Assembly: GCA_033764965.1 (NCBI GenBank)
Contig: JANRIN010000090.1
Span: 1-64,000, forward strand
Direction of reading: 5' to 3'
Origin: JSC-12 sp033764965
GTDB taxonomy: Bacteria > Cyanobacteriota > Cyanobacteriia > Leptolyngbyales > Leptolyngbyaceae
Length of the DNA stretch: 64,000 nucleotides
The translations under genes and the position numbers were made by a program. Positions 45,753 through 53,232 of this stretch are shown piece by piece. A model generated the notes under the pieces. The model searched no databases, was not told the DNA's origin, and saw only the letters and a list, made by a program, of their open reading frames with translations. Position 1 is the first letter of the stretch, and each line of letters begins with the position of its first letter.

Positions 45753-46514
45753 ATGGCAATAATTGCGCTGAGAGCCTGGTATCTCGAAAAGTACGAACCG
45801 ATTCATGAGTTGGAAAAGCGTCCCCACGATTTACGGCTGAGTCGCAATAGTTTGCTGAAGTCAGGCTTAAGAGCAGACTTTCTGGAAGACAGCGAAGAAG
45901 TGAGAAACTCTGTCTGGTTTCAACGGTATTTGGAAGGTCAGATTACGGAATTTTATATCGAAGGCAGTGGCGGGTACACGATCGCCAATATTGATCTGCG
46001 TAGCCATGAAATCTACTTTGCGAAGCAAGAGGTGATGACGCACTTGGAGCCAGTCATCTTCTTGTGCTACCAAACGGAATTTCCTGAATCCAGTGAATTG
46101 TTGCGGGATGAACTGCAAACCTTCTTGGAAAAATTTAATTCCAAATCTCGCTTGCCGATCGTTCTGAAAGAATCCCATCGCCTGACGGATGGTCCTACCC
46201 GGATGGATAGCTCGCTCATGCGCTCAATCCGGCAAAGTCTCCTCTTCGTTGCAGACACGACGGCGATCGTCCAATCTCCGAGCGACCCCGCCCAAATTAT
46301 TCCCAGCCCTACAGTTTGCGTCGAAGTCGGCTATGCCCTGCAATGCAAGCGGGCAGAACAAGTTTTGCTCGCTCAAATGGAACGATCGGAGTTGCCTGGA
46401 CAATTTCCCTTCGATGTCCCCAACCAGAATCGCCTCCCTTTCAAAGATAAAACTCAACTTCGCAAAGTTTTGCCTACCTTAGTACAGAGTTACCTGCAAC
46501 GCTTCAGCTTGTAG
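45753..46514 (+). CDS. TIR-like/nucleotide-binding-fold protein
   Basis: 253 aa. The N-terminal 95 residues (MAIIALRAWYLEKYEPIHEL onward, with YLEGQITEFYIEGSGGYTIA) form a conserved cyanobacterial domain of unknown role. The C-terminal 155 residues follow a TIR-like/deoxyribosyltransferase-like pattern: VIFLCYQTEFPESSELLRDE, MRSIRQSLLFVADTTAIVQS, PTVCVEVGYALQCKRAEQVL and GQFPFDVPNQNRLPF. The EVGYAL motif contains the Glu expected at a catalytic position in such folds. It may cleave or bind a nucleotide such as NAD (inference). Similar full-length proteins appear to be common in cyanobacteria, so this is not necessarily a defence gene. Confidence 0.65.
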   Translation: MAIIALRAWYLEKYEPIHELEKRPHDLRLSRNSLLKSGLRADFLEDSEEVRNSVWFQRYLEGQITEFYIEGSGGYTIANIDLRSHEIYFAKQEVMTHLEPVIFLCYQTEFPESSELLRDELQTFLEKFNSKSRLPIVLKESHRLTDGPTRMDSSLMRSIRQSLLFVADTTAIVQSPSDPAQIIPSPTVCVEVGYALQCKRAEQVLLAQMERSELPGQFPFDVPNQNRLPFKDKTQLRKVLPTLVQSYLQRFSL

Positions 46515-46830
46515 TAGCCTTCTATACCTTGAATCTTTAGGTTTAGGACAGCAACTCCCTGTGAGTAAAGTTTCTAAACCACTTGATGTATTGTCTTCAT
46601 TCTAGAGTTTCCACTCTGAATACACAGGTTTTCCTTCTCTACCTTGAGAGGGTTTAAATCTCAGGTTGCTGTACTTACTCTTTACAAGTAACAAAGTTGT
46701 TAAAACAACGTTGAGAGTTCAACTTTCCCAGCGTCTTCTAAACCTGCTCTATAAAGGGCGAATAGCCGTAGTTCTAATACTTAAATTAGCAACGGACACA
46801 TAAAGTTACGTAGCCCTCACTGTGCAACAC
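46515..46830. other. Intergenic region, nothing recognised
   Basis: About 315 bases between the TIR-like protein and the PAS-Crp regulator. No frame with a ribosome-binding site, no clear hairpin and no RNA gene were found. Confidence 0.5.
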
Positions 46831-48015
46831 ATGAATACCATCCGTTCATTGAACCGACGTGCTCAATCGGCATCTCAGCGCTTGTCCGAGCTATATCAAG
46901 TTGCGAACGCTTCCCCTGTGCCAGATCCAGAACTTCTACCGACTGCCTTAAAAGAGTTAGGCATTGCTTCTGAATCTCTGCAACTGGCGATTCAGGAATT
47001 ATCTCAGCAAAGCGATCGGTTAGCACAGTTGCAGGATGAACTTGAAGCGGAGCGTCAACGCTATCATGACCTGTTTGAGTTTATGCCAGACGGCTGTGTG
47101 CTGACTGATGCAAACGGTGCCATCAAAAAAATGAATTGTGCTATGACATCTTTAGTCAACACGCCTTCTCAATCCTTGCTAGGTCAGCCCTTTGCCAATT
47201 TGGTTGTGGCTGAAGACTTGCCGCTTTTTCAAGCAAAGCTGAATCAAATTACCCAACCCAGCGCAGGAATTCAAGCTCACGCCGATCGCCTTGAGTTTTC
47301 AGTCCGGCTTCAGCGTCGTCCTACTCATACGTTTAATGCTGCGTTGACTCTCAACATGGTTTGCCAGTCAGAACAGGATCTTCTGTATCAATGGGTTATT
47401 CGGGATATCACCGAGCGCAAACGGGCGGAAGCGGCGTTTAACCAGCCAGACTATAACCCCAGTTTCGATCGCCCGCTTTATCACTTCAGCAAAGGGGAAA
47501 CGATTCCGTTTGAACCCCAATCTATCTGGCTTGTGGCAGAAGGAGTCGTAAAACTCACCACCATGTCAGAACGAGGGGAGGAAGTGATTATGGGATTGGT
47601 GGGGGATTCGATGGTATTTGGTACAGCTCTGACCGCTTTGCAGACTTACCAGGCGATCGCCCTTTCCAATGTCAAGCTGGCTCTGATTTCGGTGGCAGAA
47701 GTGGCGCAATCGCCCCAACTTGCTCAAGTGCTGTTGTCTTCCTTGAAGCAGCGCCTGCAACAAACCGAAAGCTTGTTAGCCATTTATGGACAAATTCGGG
47801 TAGAAGAACGGCTTAACAGCTTTTTGGATTTGCTGAAACAGGTGATCGGGCAACCGGTAGAACACGGAACTCGGCTCAGAGCACGGTTAACCCATCAAGA
47901 TTTTGCCAATGCCTGCTGCACAACTCGCGTCACAGTCACGCGCTTACTGGGTAAATTGCAGGAGCAGGGCAAAATTTTTCAGGACTCCCAAAATCATTTG
48001 ATCCTGAGGGGATAA
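46831..48015 (+). CDS. PAS-domain Crp/Fnr-type transcriptional regulator
   Basis: 394 aa from ATG 46831 (GTG 46822 would add three). Residues 1-80 form a helical coiled coil. A PAS domain (about 75-195: YHDLFEFMPDGCVLTDANGA, LLYQWVIRDITERKRAEA) is followed by a Crp-like beta barrel (about 215-300: LYHFSKGETIPFEPQSIWLV, LVGDSMVFGTALTAL). A winged helix-turn-helix with LTHQDFANACCTTRVTVTRL (about 350) closes the protein. The barrel lacks the full cAMP-pocket motif, so the input probably comes through PAS. PAS-Crp fusions are uncommon. Target genes are not evident from the neighbours. Confidence 0.85.
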   Translation: MNTIRSLNRRAQSASQRLSELYQVANASPVPDPELLPTALKELGIASESLQLAIQELSQQSDRLAQLQDELEAERQRYHDLFEFMPDGCVLTDANGAIKKMNCAMTSLVNTPSQSLLGQPFANLVVAEDLPLFQAKLNQITQPSAGIQAHADRLEFSVRLQRRPTHTFNAALTLNMVCQSEQDLLYQWVIRDITERKRAEAAFNQPDYNPSFDRPLYHFSKGETIPFEPQSIWLVAEGVVKLTTMSERGEEVIMGLVGDSMVFGTALTALQTYQAIALSNVKLALISVAEVAQSPQLAQVLLSSLKQRLQQTESLLAIYGQIRVEERLNSFLDLLKQVIGQPVEHGTRLRARLTHQDFANACCTTRVTVTRLLGKLQEQGKIFQDSQNHLILRG

Positions 48016-48046
48016 AGCTGGCAGACTAACAACTCCCTAAATATTC

Positions 48047-48682
48047 CTACACCAGTTTTGTGGGAACTCCTGCGACAACAGATAACCGATCGCTGTAACA
48101 AGACAACCACCCCCGCCCTAATTCAAGTGGTGCAAGGGGGCTTGCCTCTGGTATTTCCAGGGCAGTTCCAATCACCTGCACATTAAACTTTCCTTCAGCC
48201 GTAAACAGCAGGGGATCGGCTCCAAGTTTGCTGAATACAGGGGCAGAGATCGTGGGCAAGGGTAGGCTGAACGATCGCCACTGGCAAGCCAACCGACACA
48301 AGGGGCGATCGTCCTGCTTCACCGCAACCTGGGGTAAACCAGCCAGGTTCCATTCAAACTGCGCCAACTCCTTAGGCAAACCCCAGATGTCTCGTCCACC
48401 TGCGACTGAGTTGGGATTATCCACATAAATATGAGAAACCCAGAAGCCAATTTTTCCAGCGTGGGCAACTAACCCGCTGACAACGATCAATTCGCTGTAT
48501 TGCATCACTGAGTCTGAGCCGTCGTAACAGGTGACAAATATGCCTCCCGCAGTTTTGCCTGGGAATACTGGGATCATGGAGAATTCGGCGGGGATCAGAG
48601 GACGAGATCGCTCAATGTCCAGCAGGTGCAAATTGAGAAAGCCGTAGCCCTGAATCAGCCAGGGAGCAGGAGGATAGGTCAT
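48047..48682 (-). CDS. Acetoacetate-decarboxylase-like protein
   Basis: 211 aa with the ADC-fold pattern: PPAPWLIQGYGFLNLHLLDI, GGIFVTCYDGSDSVMQYSEL and YVDNPNSVAGGRDIWGLPKE. The Lys in WGLPKEL corresponds in position to the Schiff-base lysine of acetoacetate decarboxylase. Family members act on diverse beta-keto acids and some are not decarboxylases, so the substrate is open. Its start overlaps the stop of the upstream gene (ATGA), so the two are translationally coupled. Confidence 0.8.
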   Translation of the reverse strand: MTYPPAPWLIQGYGFLNLHLLDIERSRPLIPAEFSMIPVFPGKTAGGIFVTCYDGSDSVMQYSELIVVSGLVAHAGKIGFWVSHIYVDNPNSVAGGRDIWGLPKELAQFEWNLAGLPQVAVKQDDRPLCRLACQWRSFSLPLPTISAPVFSKLGADPLLFTAEGKFNVQVIGTALEIPEASPLAPLELGRGWLSCYSDRLSVVAGVPTKLV

Positions 48683-49287
48683 ACGATTGGGTGGTTGCCG
48701 GGATAGACAGCATGAACATACTCGCTGCCAGATTCAGGAAAACCTCGACGGTAAGTGGCGGCTTCCGGCTTGCCCCAGCCCAATTGCAAAATAATTTCCA
48801 AACTGTTGCCTGTGCCTTGATGACTCAGACTCGCCCATTCCGATCGCTGCAGGATGCGATCGACATAGATGGGGGCAATTTGTTGGTGGGCTTTGCCAGC
48901 GTTGAGGCTGAGATAGAGATTCATCCCTTCAGAAACGTCTCGCCAAAAGTCAAATAGTGACTCTTTCGCCGTTTTCAACAATTCCAAATCTTCTGGCAGC
49001 GCGATCAATTGATCATCAATTTTGGGAAACCGAAACTGACGATTTCGAATAGTTTGAGTTTGCCAGATGATCCCCGAAACGCCATGCTCCCGTTGATAGG
49101 AATGAACGGAGGCGCGGAAGTCGTTATAAGCACTAAATTTTTGCAATCCCTCCGATCGCAGAAATTTGTCCAAAAACGGACTCCCGGAAGGACTAACCGC
49201 CAAATTGAGACGTTGCCCGTTGATGCACGCCCGCCGTTCTTCAGCCAGGATTCGAATCAAGTCCTCTGTACTGTATCGATGCAACAT
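48679..49287 (-). CDS. Conserved hypothetical protein coupled to the ADC-like gene
   Basis: 202 aa, soluble, no signal. Residues 1-95 (YSTEDLIRILAEERRACING, SGIIWQTQTIRNRQFRFPKI) are followed by a helical section (ESLFDFWRDVSEGMNLYLSL) and a beta-rich end (EYVHAVYPGNHPI). No family is recognised. The 4-base overlap with the ADC-like gene implies a joint function. A 198-base gap separates it from the PSI accumulation factor gene. Confidence 0.6.
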   Translation of the reverse strand: MLHRYSTEDLIRILAEERRACINGQRLNLAVSPSGSPFLDKFLRSEGLQKFSAYNDFRASVHSYQREHGVSGIIWQTQTIRNRQFRFPKIDDQLIALPEDLELLKTAKESLFDFWRDVSEGMNLYLSLNAGKAHQQIAPIYVDRILQRSEWASLSHQGTGNSLEIILQLGWGKPEAATYRRGFPESGSEYVHAVYPGNHPIV

Positions 49288-49485
49288 CCAGCAGCCCTCA
49301 GGTCAAACTGAACCAGCGTACAAGCGAGTTACTTCCACAATGCTTAACAGCAGAAACTTGACTTTGAGTATGGATCAGCTTTCGCCAAAATGTCATGCGT
49401 CTTAATGACCTTTTCCAGTGGTCGTTACTAAAGTTCGTTTGCGATGAACTTTAGACCCAGTTGCAAAAATTAGAGGTCACACAGG

Positions 49486-50103
49486 CTACTCCTGGGTGAG
49501 TTCAGTGTTGATTTCGTTCACTGGACGACGCTTGAGAGTCATTGATTCCGATCGCGGTAGCAAATCAAATACCTCCCGAAATACATCATCCACCCGCTCG
49601 AAAGGCAAGGCACCCGCTTCATTCAAGACAGGTTTGCCAGTCGCGTCAAACAAAACCGTTTGGGGCACAACTCCTGTGTAATAAAACAACTCATCTGTTT
49701 TTTGAGGACGATCGCGAAGCGGCAAAGAATCTACCCGAACTGCCAAAAAATCCGCCGCTCGACCATAAAATTCCTGCAAGCGAGAGACAACGTTGGAATA
49801 CTGCTTACAATCACTGCTGTCATCCACGTACAACACCAGCAGAACTGGGCGCTGTCGTTGAAAAGCTTGTTCTAGGGTGTATCGAGGCGGGACGAGGGAA
49901 CCGTTACTGGCATACAGGGCAAAAATGTCACCATCGAAACGATCGTCATTTAACCCCGCGATCGCTGCCGAGGGTGCAAACCAAAACCCACTACTCACCA
50001 TCAACAGTAGACTGAGAATTAGCCCACCCAACCTTTTTCGGGTCAGAAAGTGGGGCATTTTGGCGATCGTCCAGAGAAGCCGAAGAAAAGTCATAACACT
50101 CAA
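49486..50103 (-). CDS. Thylakoid thioredoxin-like PSI accumulation factor
   Basis: 205 aa. A basic start and a hydrophobic helix (LGGLILSLLLMVSSGFWFAP) direct it across the membrane. The rest is a thioredoxin-like fold: PVLLVLYVDDSSDCKQYSNV, AVRVDSLPLRDRP and YYTGVVPQTVLFDATGKPVL. The usual CxxC is reduced to a single Cys (DSSDCK), so it is not a normal disulfide oxidoreductase. The pattern agrees with cyanobacterial Slr1796-type proteins annotated as thylakoid membrane photosystem I accumulation factors. No operon partner is seen. Confidence 0.8.
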   Translation of the reverse strand: MSVMTFLRLLWTIAKMPHFLTRKRLGGLILSLLLMVSSGFWFAPSAAIAGLNDDRFDGDIFALYASNGSLVPPRYTLEQAFQRQRPVLLVLYVDDSSDCKQYSNVVSRLQEFYGRAADFLAVRVDSLPLRDRPQKTDELFYYTGVVPQTVLFDATGKPVLNEAGALPFERVDDVFREVFDLLPRSESMTLKRRPVNEINTELTQE

Positions 50104-50292
50104 ACATAAACGTTGTCTCTTCTCCTATTGTGCGGGAATAGGGGACGAATCGTGAACGTAAACCAAAGTTGTAGCGAGTTTGCTTTAGCCTGTGTTAGAA
50201 CTATACGTAAGGCAGAGTGTGCAGTAATACCTCTTGAAAAGCGATTTACCCGTGCAGGCTCTCTTTAGCCATGCTTGATAGATGTGACACCC

Positions 50293-50748
50293 ATGACTAC
50301 TGATACTATCTCCCTAAAACCGATTCGCTGCTTGGATGACGCAATCGAGCGTTGTCAAAGTCTGGGAATGCGTTTAAGCCGCCAGCGTCGCTACATTCTG
50401 GAATTGCTTTGGGATGCTCAGGAGCACCTTTCTGCCAGGGAAATTTACGATCGCCTGAACTATCAGGGAAAAGACATTGGGCACACCTCGGTTTACCAAA
50501 ACCTGGAAGCACTATCGGGTAAGGGGATCATTGAGTGCATTGAGCGATCGGATGGGCGACTGTATGGCAACATCAGCGATTCTCATAGCCATGTGAACTG
50601 TCTCGACACCAACCAAATTCTCGATGTGCATGTAGAATTACCCATCGACTTGATTCAGCAAATCGAAGCCCAAACTGGCATCCGCATCACCGACTACCAC
50701 ATCGACTTCTTCGGCTATCGCAACAGTTCTACTGAGCCATTAGAATAA
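50293..50748 (+). CDS. Fur-family regulator (PerR-like)
   Basis: 151 aa from ATG 50293 (TTG 50275 gives six more). The winged helix is clear: AIERCQSLGMRLSRQRRYIL, ELLWDAQEHLSAREIYDRLN and GHTSVYQNLEALSGKGIIEC. The dimerisation/metal domain has SDSHSHVNCLDTNQILDVHV and ITDYHIDFFGY. The C-terminal paired CxxC zinc site of Fur is absent. The text closely resembles cyanobacterial FurC/PerR, the peroxide-responsive repressor. The regulated genes are not adjacent. Confidence 0.88.
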   Translation: MTTDTISLKPIRCLDDAIERCQSLGMRLSRQRRYILELLWDAQEHLSAREIYDRLNYQGKDIGHTSVYQNLEALSGKGIIECIERSDGRLYGNISDSHSHVNCLDTNQILDVHVELPIDLIQQIEAQTGIRITDYHIDFFGYRNSSTEPLE

Positions 50749-50769
50749 CTCGCCCTAAGCAGGTGGTTT

Positions 50770-51348
50770 GTGCCTGGAGACTCGTTCAAAAAGTTAAGTG
50801 TGAAGCTGTTACAGTGGCTAGCTTCCAGACTTTTTCCAGACTGGTACTACTGTCAAACTTGGAGATATGGACAGGTAGAAGTGACTGCAAGGCAGCACCT
50901 TTTAGAAAGGTTTAAGAGAACTGCAAACCTTCAGTTTTATCGTGCTCTAATTTCAGAAAGTCGCAAAGATCTTCTTGCTCTTTTCAATAGAGAGCATTCT
51001 GGTTTCTACCTAGAGGACTTCATTGAACAAGAATTATCTATTCGAGACTTCAAGCAGCTTTATTTGATTCTCGTAACATTACTTGCAGTTCGCTTGCAGA
51101 TCAATAGGGCTGCTAGATTTCAAGATGATATTGCAGCATTACTTCCCAACGAAGTAGCAATGACTGAAAAGCTGATTCAGGGGTTAGAGGTACGCAGCGG
51201 TGATGAGAAAGAACAAGCCCTTTTTGCTTGGGATTACATTCTTGGCGTAGTTGGTGAAGATAGAATTCCTGCAAGTGGTCTTTGGCAAGGGTGTTTTGTC
51301 GTGTTTACTGGAAATACTGTTAAGAGGCTCCAGCATCGGTGGAAGTAG
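50770..51348 (+). CDS. Hypothetical protein of unknown origin
   Basis: 192 aa starting with GTG at 50770. It is soluble and mostly helical (LQWLASRLFPDWYYCQTWRY, FYLEDFIEQELSIRDFKQLY, LILVTLLAVRLQINRAARFQ). No domain is recognised. HIP1-type GATCGC sites are absent and it is more AT-rich than its neighbours, so it may be imported. It lies 21 bases downstream of the Fur gene on the same strand and could be cotranscribed, followed by the IS fragment. Confidence 0.55.
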   Translation: MPGDSFKKLSVKLLQWLASRLFPDWYYCQTWRYGQVEVTARQHLLERFKRTANLQFYRALISESRKDLLALFNREHSGFYLEDFIEQELSIRDFKQLYLILVTLLAVRLQINRAARFQDDIAALLPNEVAMTEKLIQGLEVRSGDEKEQALFAWDYILGVVGEDRIPASGLWQGCFVVFTGNTVKRLQHRWK

Positions 51349-51404
51349 TACCACTGCCTAGTGTTCAGTCAATTAATAATTGACGGGTACAGTCTGTGTA
51401 ATTT

Positions 51405-51784
51405 GGGCAGTGGTTCTCTAAGGGGTGACTGCTAAAATAGCAGCACTGCGTGAGGTTTAGCGATGAACTGTCCCCATTGCCAAAGTGAGAACACGGTAAA
51501 AAACGGTAAGGTCAAGCTGCAAGACCAGAGTTTTCAGCAGCGCTACTTATGCCAAGGTTGCAAAAAACGCTTTAACGAGCGCACCAAAGCCAAGCGCGTC
51601 GAAGGACTACAACGGGTGCTAGATGTGCAACAGTTGATTCACAATTGGGTGCGACTGCACTGGGGCTTGGGTCGCAAGCTGACACCAGCGATGGCGATGG
51701 GCTACTGTCAGCGTCCGCTTTCAATTGCTGGACTGCTTACCCTGTGCGGGTTTGATGACCTCACCCGTTAGCTGACCAGTGCCC
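51405..51784 (+). mobile_element. Internally deleted IS element (IS1-like zinc-ribbon transposase)
   Basis: A 380-bp element with imperfect terminal inverted repeats (51405-51428 and 51761-51784 match at 19 of 24 positions; they begin GGGCA). It carries one 102-codon frame in which the N-terminal zinc-binding part of a transposase is joined directly to its C-terminal 60 residues. No target duplication is visible at the edges. It is a non-autonomous deletion derivative. Confidence 0.65.
51463..51771 (+). pseudogene. Internally deleted transposase
   Basis: 102 aa. Residues 1-43 (MNCPHCQSENTVKNGKVKLQ then DQSFQQRYLCQGCKKRFNERT) are the zinc ribbon and linker typical of cyanobacterial IS1-type transposases. 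From about residue 44 (AKRVEGLQRVLDVQQLIHNW, TPAMAMGYCQRPLSIAGLLT) the sequence matches their extreme C-terminus. Some 200 central residues, including the DDE catalytic core, are missing, yet the frame is kept. Catalytically dead; it might still bind ends or act as an inhibitor. Confidence 0.7.
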
Positions 51785-52015
51785 TAGTGACATCCTACAA
51801 CTCTGAGACCACCCAGTTAAGAGATGAGATCGCCGCTCTCATAGATGCTTTCCTTACCGCAATTCCTCCTACCTCACCAATAGATTTTTGGGAACGCACC
51901 ACGCTCACGCATTCCTAAAGTGAGTGAGCAGTTGTCCGCTGCCTCTTTCTACGGAATTTGCATTAGTAGCAGTTGAGTACTGCCTACCCTACTGTTGGTT
52001 GAAGAAGTAAGATAA

Positions 52016-52237
52016 AAGTATGAAGCTTTGCTTGAGCTTGCCAATTTCTTGGACTATCTTCACTACAAGTCATTTCAGCCGAAAGAACCTGCCAAGAATA
52101 CTGCCAATTTTCTTCTCACAGTTGCAGGGTTGGGAAAATCTAGTCAAGAGGATATTTCAGAGCGGAATGAAGAAATTCTGCGTCGTGAAATTGATCCTGT
52201 GTATGGCTGGAATCTGAAGTCAACTGATTCTCAATGA
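52016..52237 (+). pseudogene. Antitoxin-like remnant (VapB/DUF2281 type)
   Basis: A 73-codon frame preceded by TAA and lacking ATG. It reads EALLELANFLDYLHYKSFQP, then NFLLTVAGLGKSSQEDISER and NEEILRREIDPVYGWNLK, the pattern of cyanobacterial antitoxins paired with PIN toxins. The 5' end is missing. Its stop overlaps the ATG of the following toxin fragment (ATGA), the usual coupling of such pairs. The 230 bases between the IS and this frame hold nothing else recognisable. Confidence 0.6.
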
Positions 52238-52278
52238 CAGCAATCCTCGACACCAGTTTTTTGTTTGCGAGAAGATGA
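52234..52278 (+). pseudogene. Truncated PIN-domain (VapC-like) toxin
   Basis: ATG at 52234 begins MTAILDTSFLFARR and stops at once. MTAILDTSFLFA is the classic start of PIN-domain toxins, including the first catalytic Asp. The remaining 110 or so residues are gone. Confidence 0.6.
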
Positions 52279-52376
52279 CTTACCATCCGAATATGATGAA
52301 GCCACTCTGCGAAGCTTGCTGAAAGATGGAGTACGTGGAAAATATGCCACTTGCGATCAAGAAGGAATAAATAAAG

Positions 52377-52400
52377 ACGGCAAAGATCGCTCCTTGCCGT
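52377..52400. terminator. Hairpin between remnant and convergent gene
   Basis: ACGGCAA (52377-52383) and TTGCCGT (52394-52400) pair perfectly with a 10-base loop. It is followed by TAAAAAATT on the + strand and by T-rich sequence on the minus strand. Likely terminator of the gene ending at 52426. Confidence 0.65.
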
Positions 52401-52425
52401 TAAAAAATTGATTGGACGAGATGAG

Positions 52426-53115
52426 TTAAGCGTTTGAAGTGGATTGCAACTCATCGATCGCATAACGGGCAATTGCCAATCCCAACCGAGCACGTTGCAG
52501 ATCAGAAAGCTGCTCCCATTCCAGTTGGGGCACTTGAGCGATCGTAGAATTAACTACGTTGGTCGTTCCACCATTCCGGAACTGCGCTGCCAGGGGACGA
52601 GCTAACACATAAAAGTCTTCTTCTGCCAAGCCAGGAGCAACTTCGCGGGCACATTGCACCAACTGGTCTGCCAACACGGTGGATTGATCTGCCAGGGCTT
52701 GCTGCGCTTCCGCAACCACTTTCTGAGCGTGGTGAGCGATCGTTGCCAGCCAATTTTGAGGCATCCGAGCAGCAAAGCGTTCAACCAGACTAGCTTGCAG
52801 ACTCACAGTAGACCACACATTGTCTACAGCACTAAAAAAGGCACGCGATCGACTAACAATTTCCTCATCCTGCCAACCATCAAAAATAGAAGGAGCAGAG
52901 TTATTGAAAAACGCCTCTGATTCAGAGGATGTGGGATTCCAGGGATAAGCAACTTGAGCCTCAGGATTTTCCTCAACCTGGAAAGAGTTTTCGGTCAACT
53001 CCTCCCCTGGCTTTCCACTAAAGCTCATACCCTCAGAACGAACGAGCGCTTCCCATAGGCTTTGCTCAATTGCTTCAATCTTTCCAACATCATTAGAACA
53101 GAGTTTGTTTTCCAT
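52426..53115 (-). CDS. Hypothetical protein next to the CHAT-FHA gene
   Basis: 229 aa from the ATG at 53115, chosen because AGGAGC lies just upstream; a longer frame starts at 53148. Residues 1-80 are acidic and low in structure. Residues 90-229 are helical (VWSTVSLQASLVERFAARMP, WLATIAHHAQKVVAEAQQAL, QRARLGLAIARYAIDELQST). No domain or membrane segment is recognised. It lies downstream of the CHAT-FHA gene on the same strand with a 117-base gap, so it may be a partner or substrate; this is inference from position only. Confidence 0.6.
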   Translation of the reverse strand: MENKLCSNDVGKIEAIEQSLWEALVRSEGMSFSGKPGEELTENSFQVEENPEAQVAYPWNPTSSESEAFFNNSAPSIFDGWQDEEIVSRSRAFFSAVDNVWSTVSLQASLVERFAARMPQNWLATIAHHAQKVVAEAQQALADQSTVLADQLVQCAREVAPGLAEEDFYVLARPLAAQFRNGGTTNVVNSTIAQVPQLEWEQLSDLQRARLGLAIARYAIDELQSTSNA

Positions 53116-53232
53116 TGTTCGGCTCCTGCATGCACTAAAAAAATACAATCATTTACGCTGTTGAAACTATCTACAAAGTGACCTGGAGCAATTTCGGAAC
53201 TGGCTCAGATCTCAGCCAAAAGTTGTAGCCGT

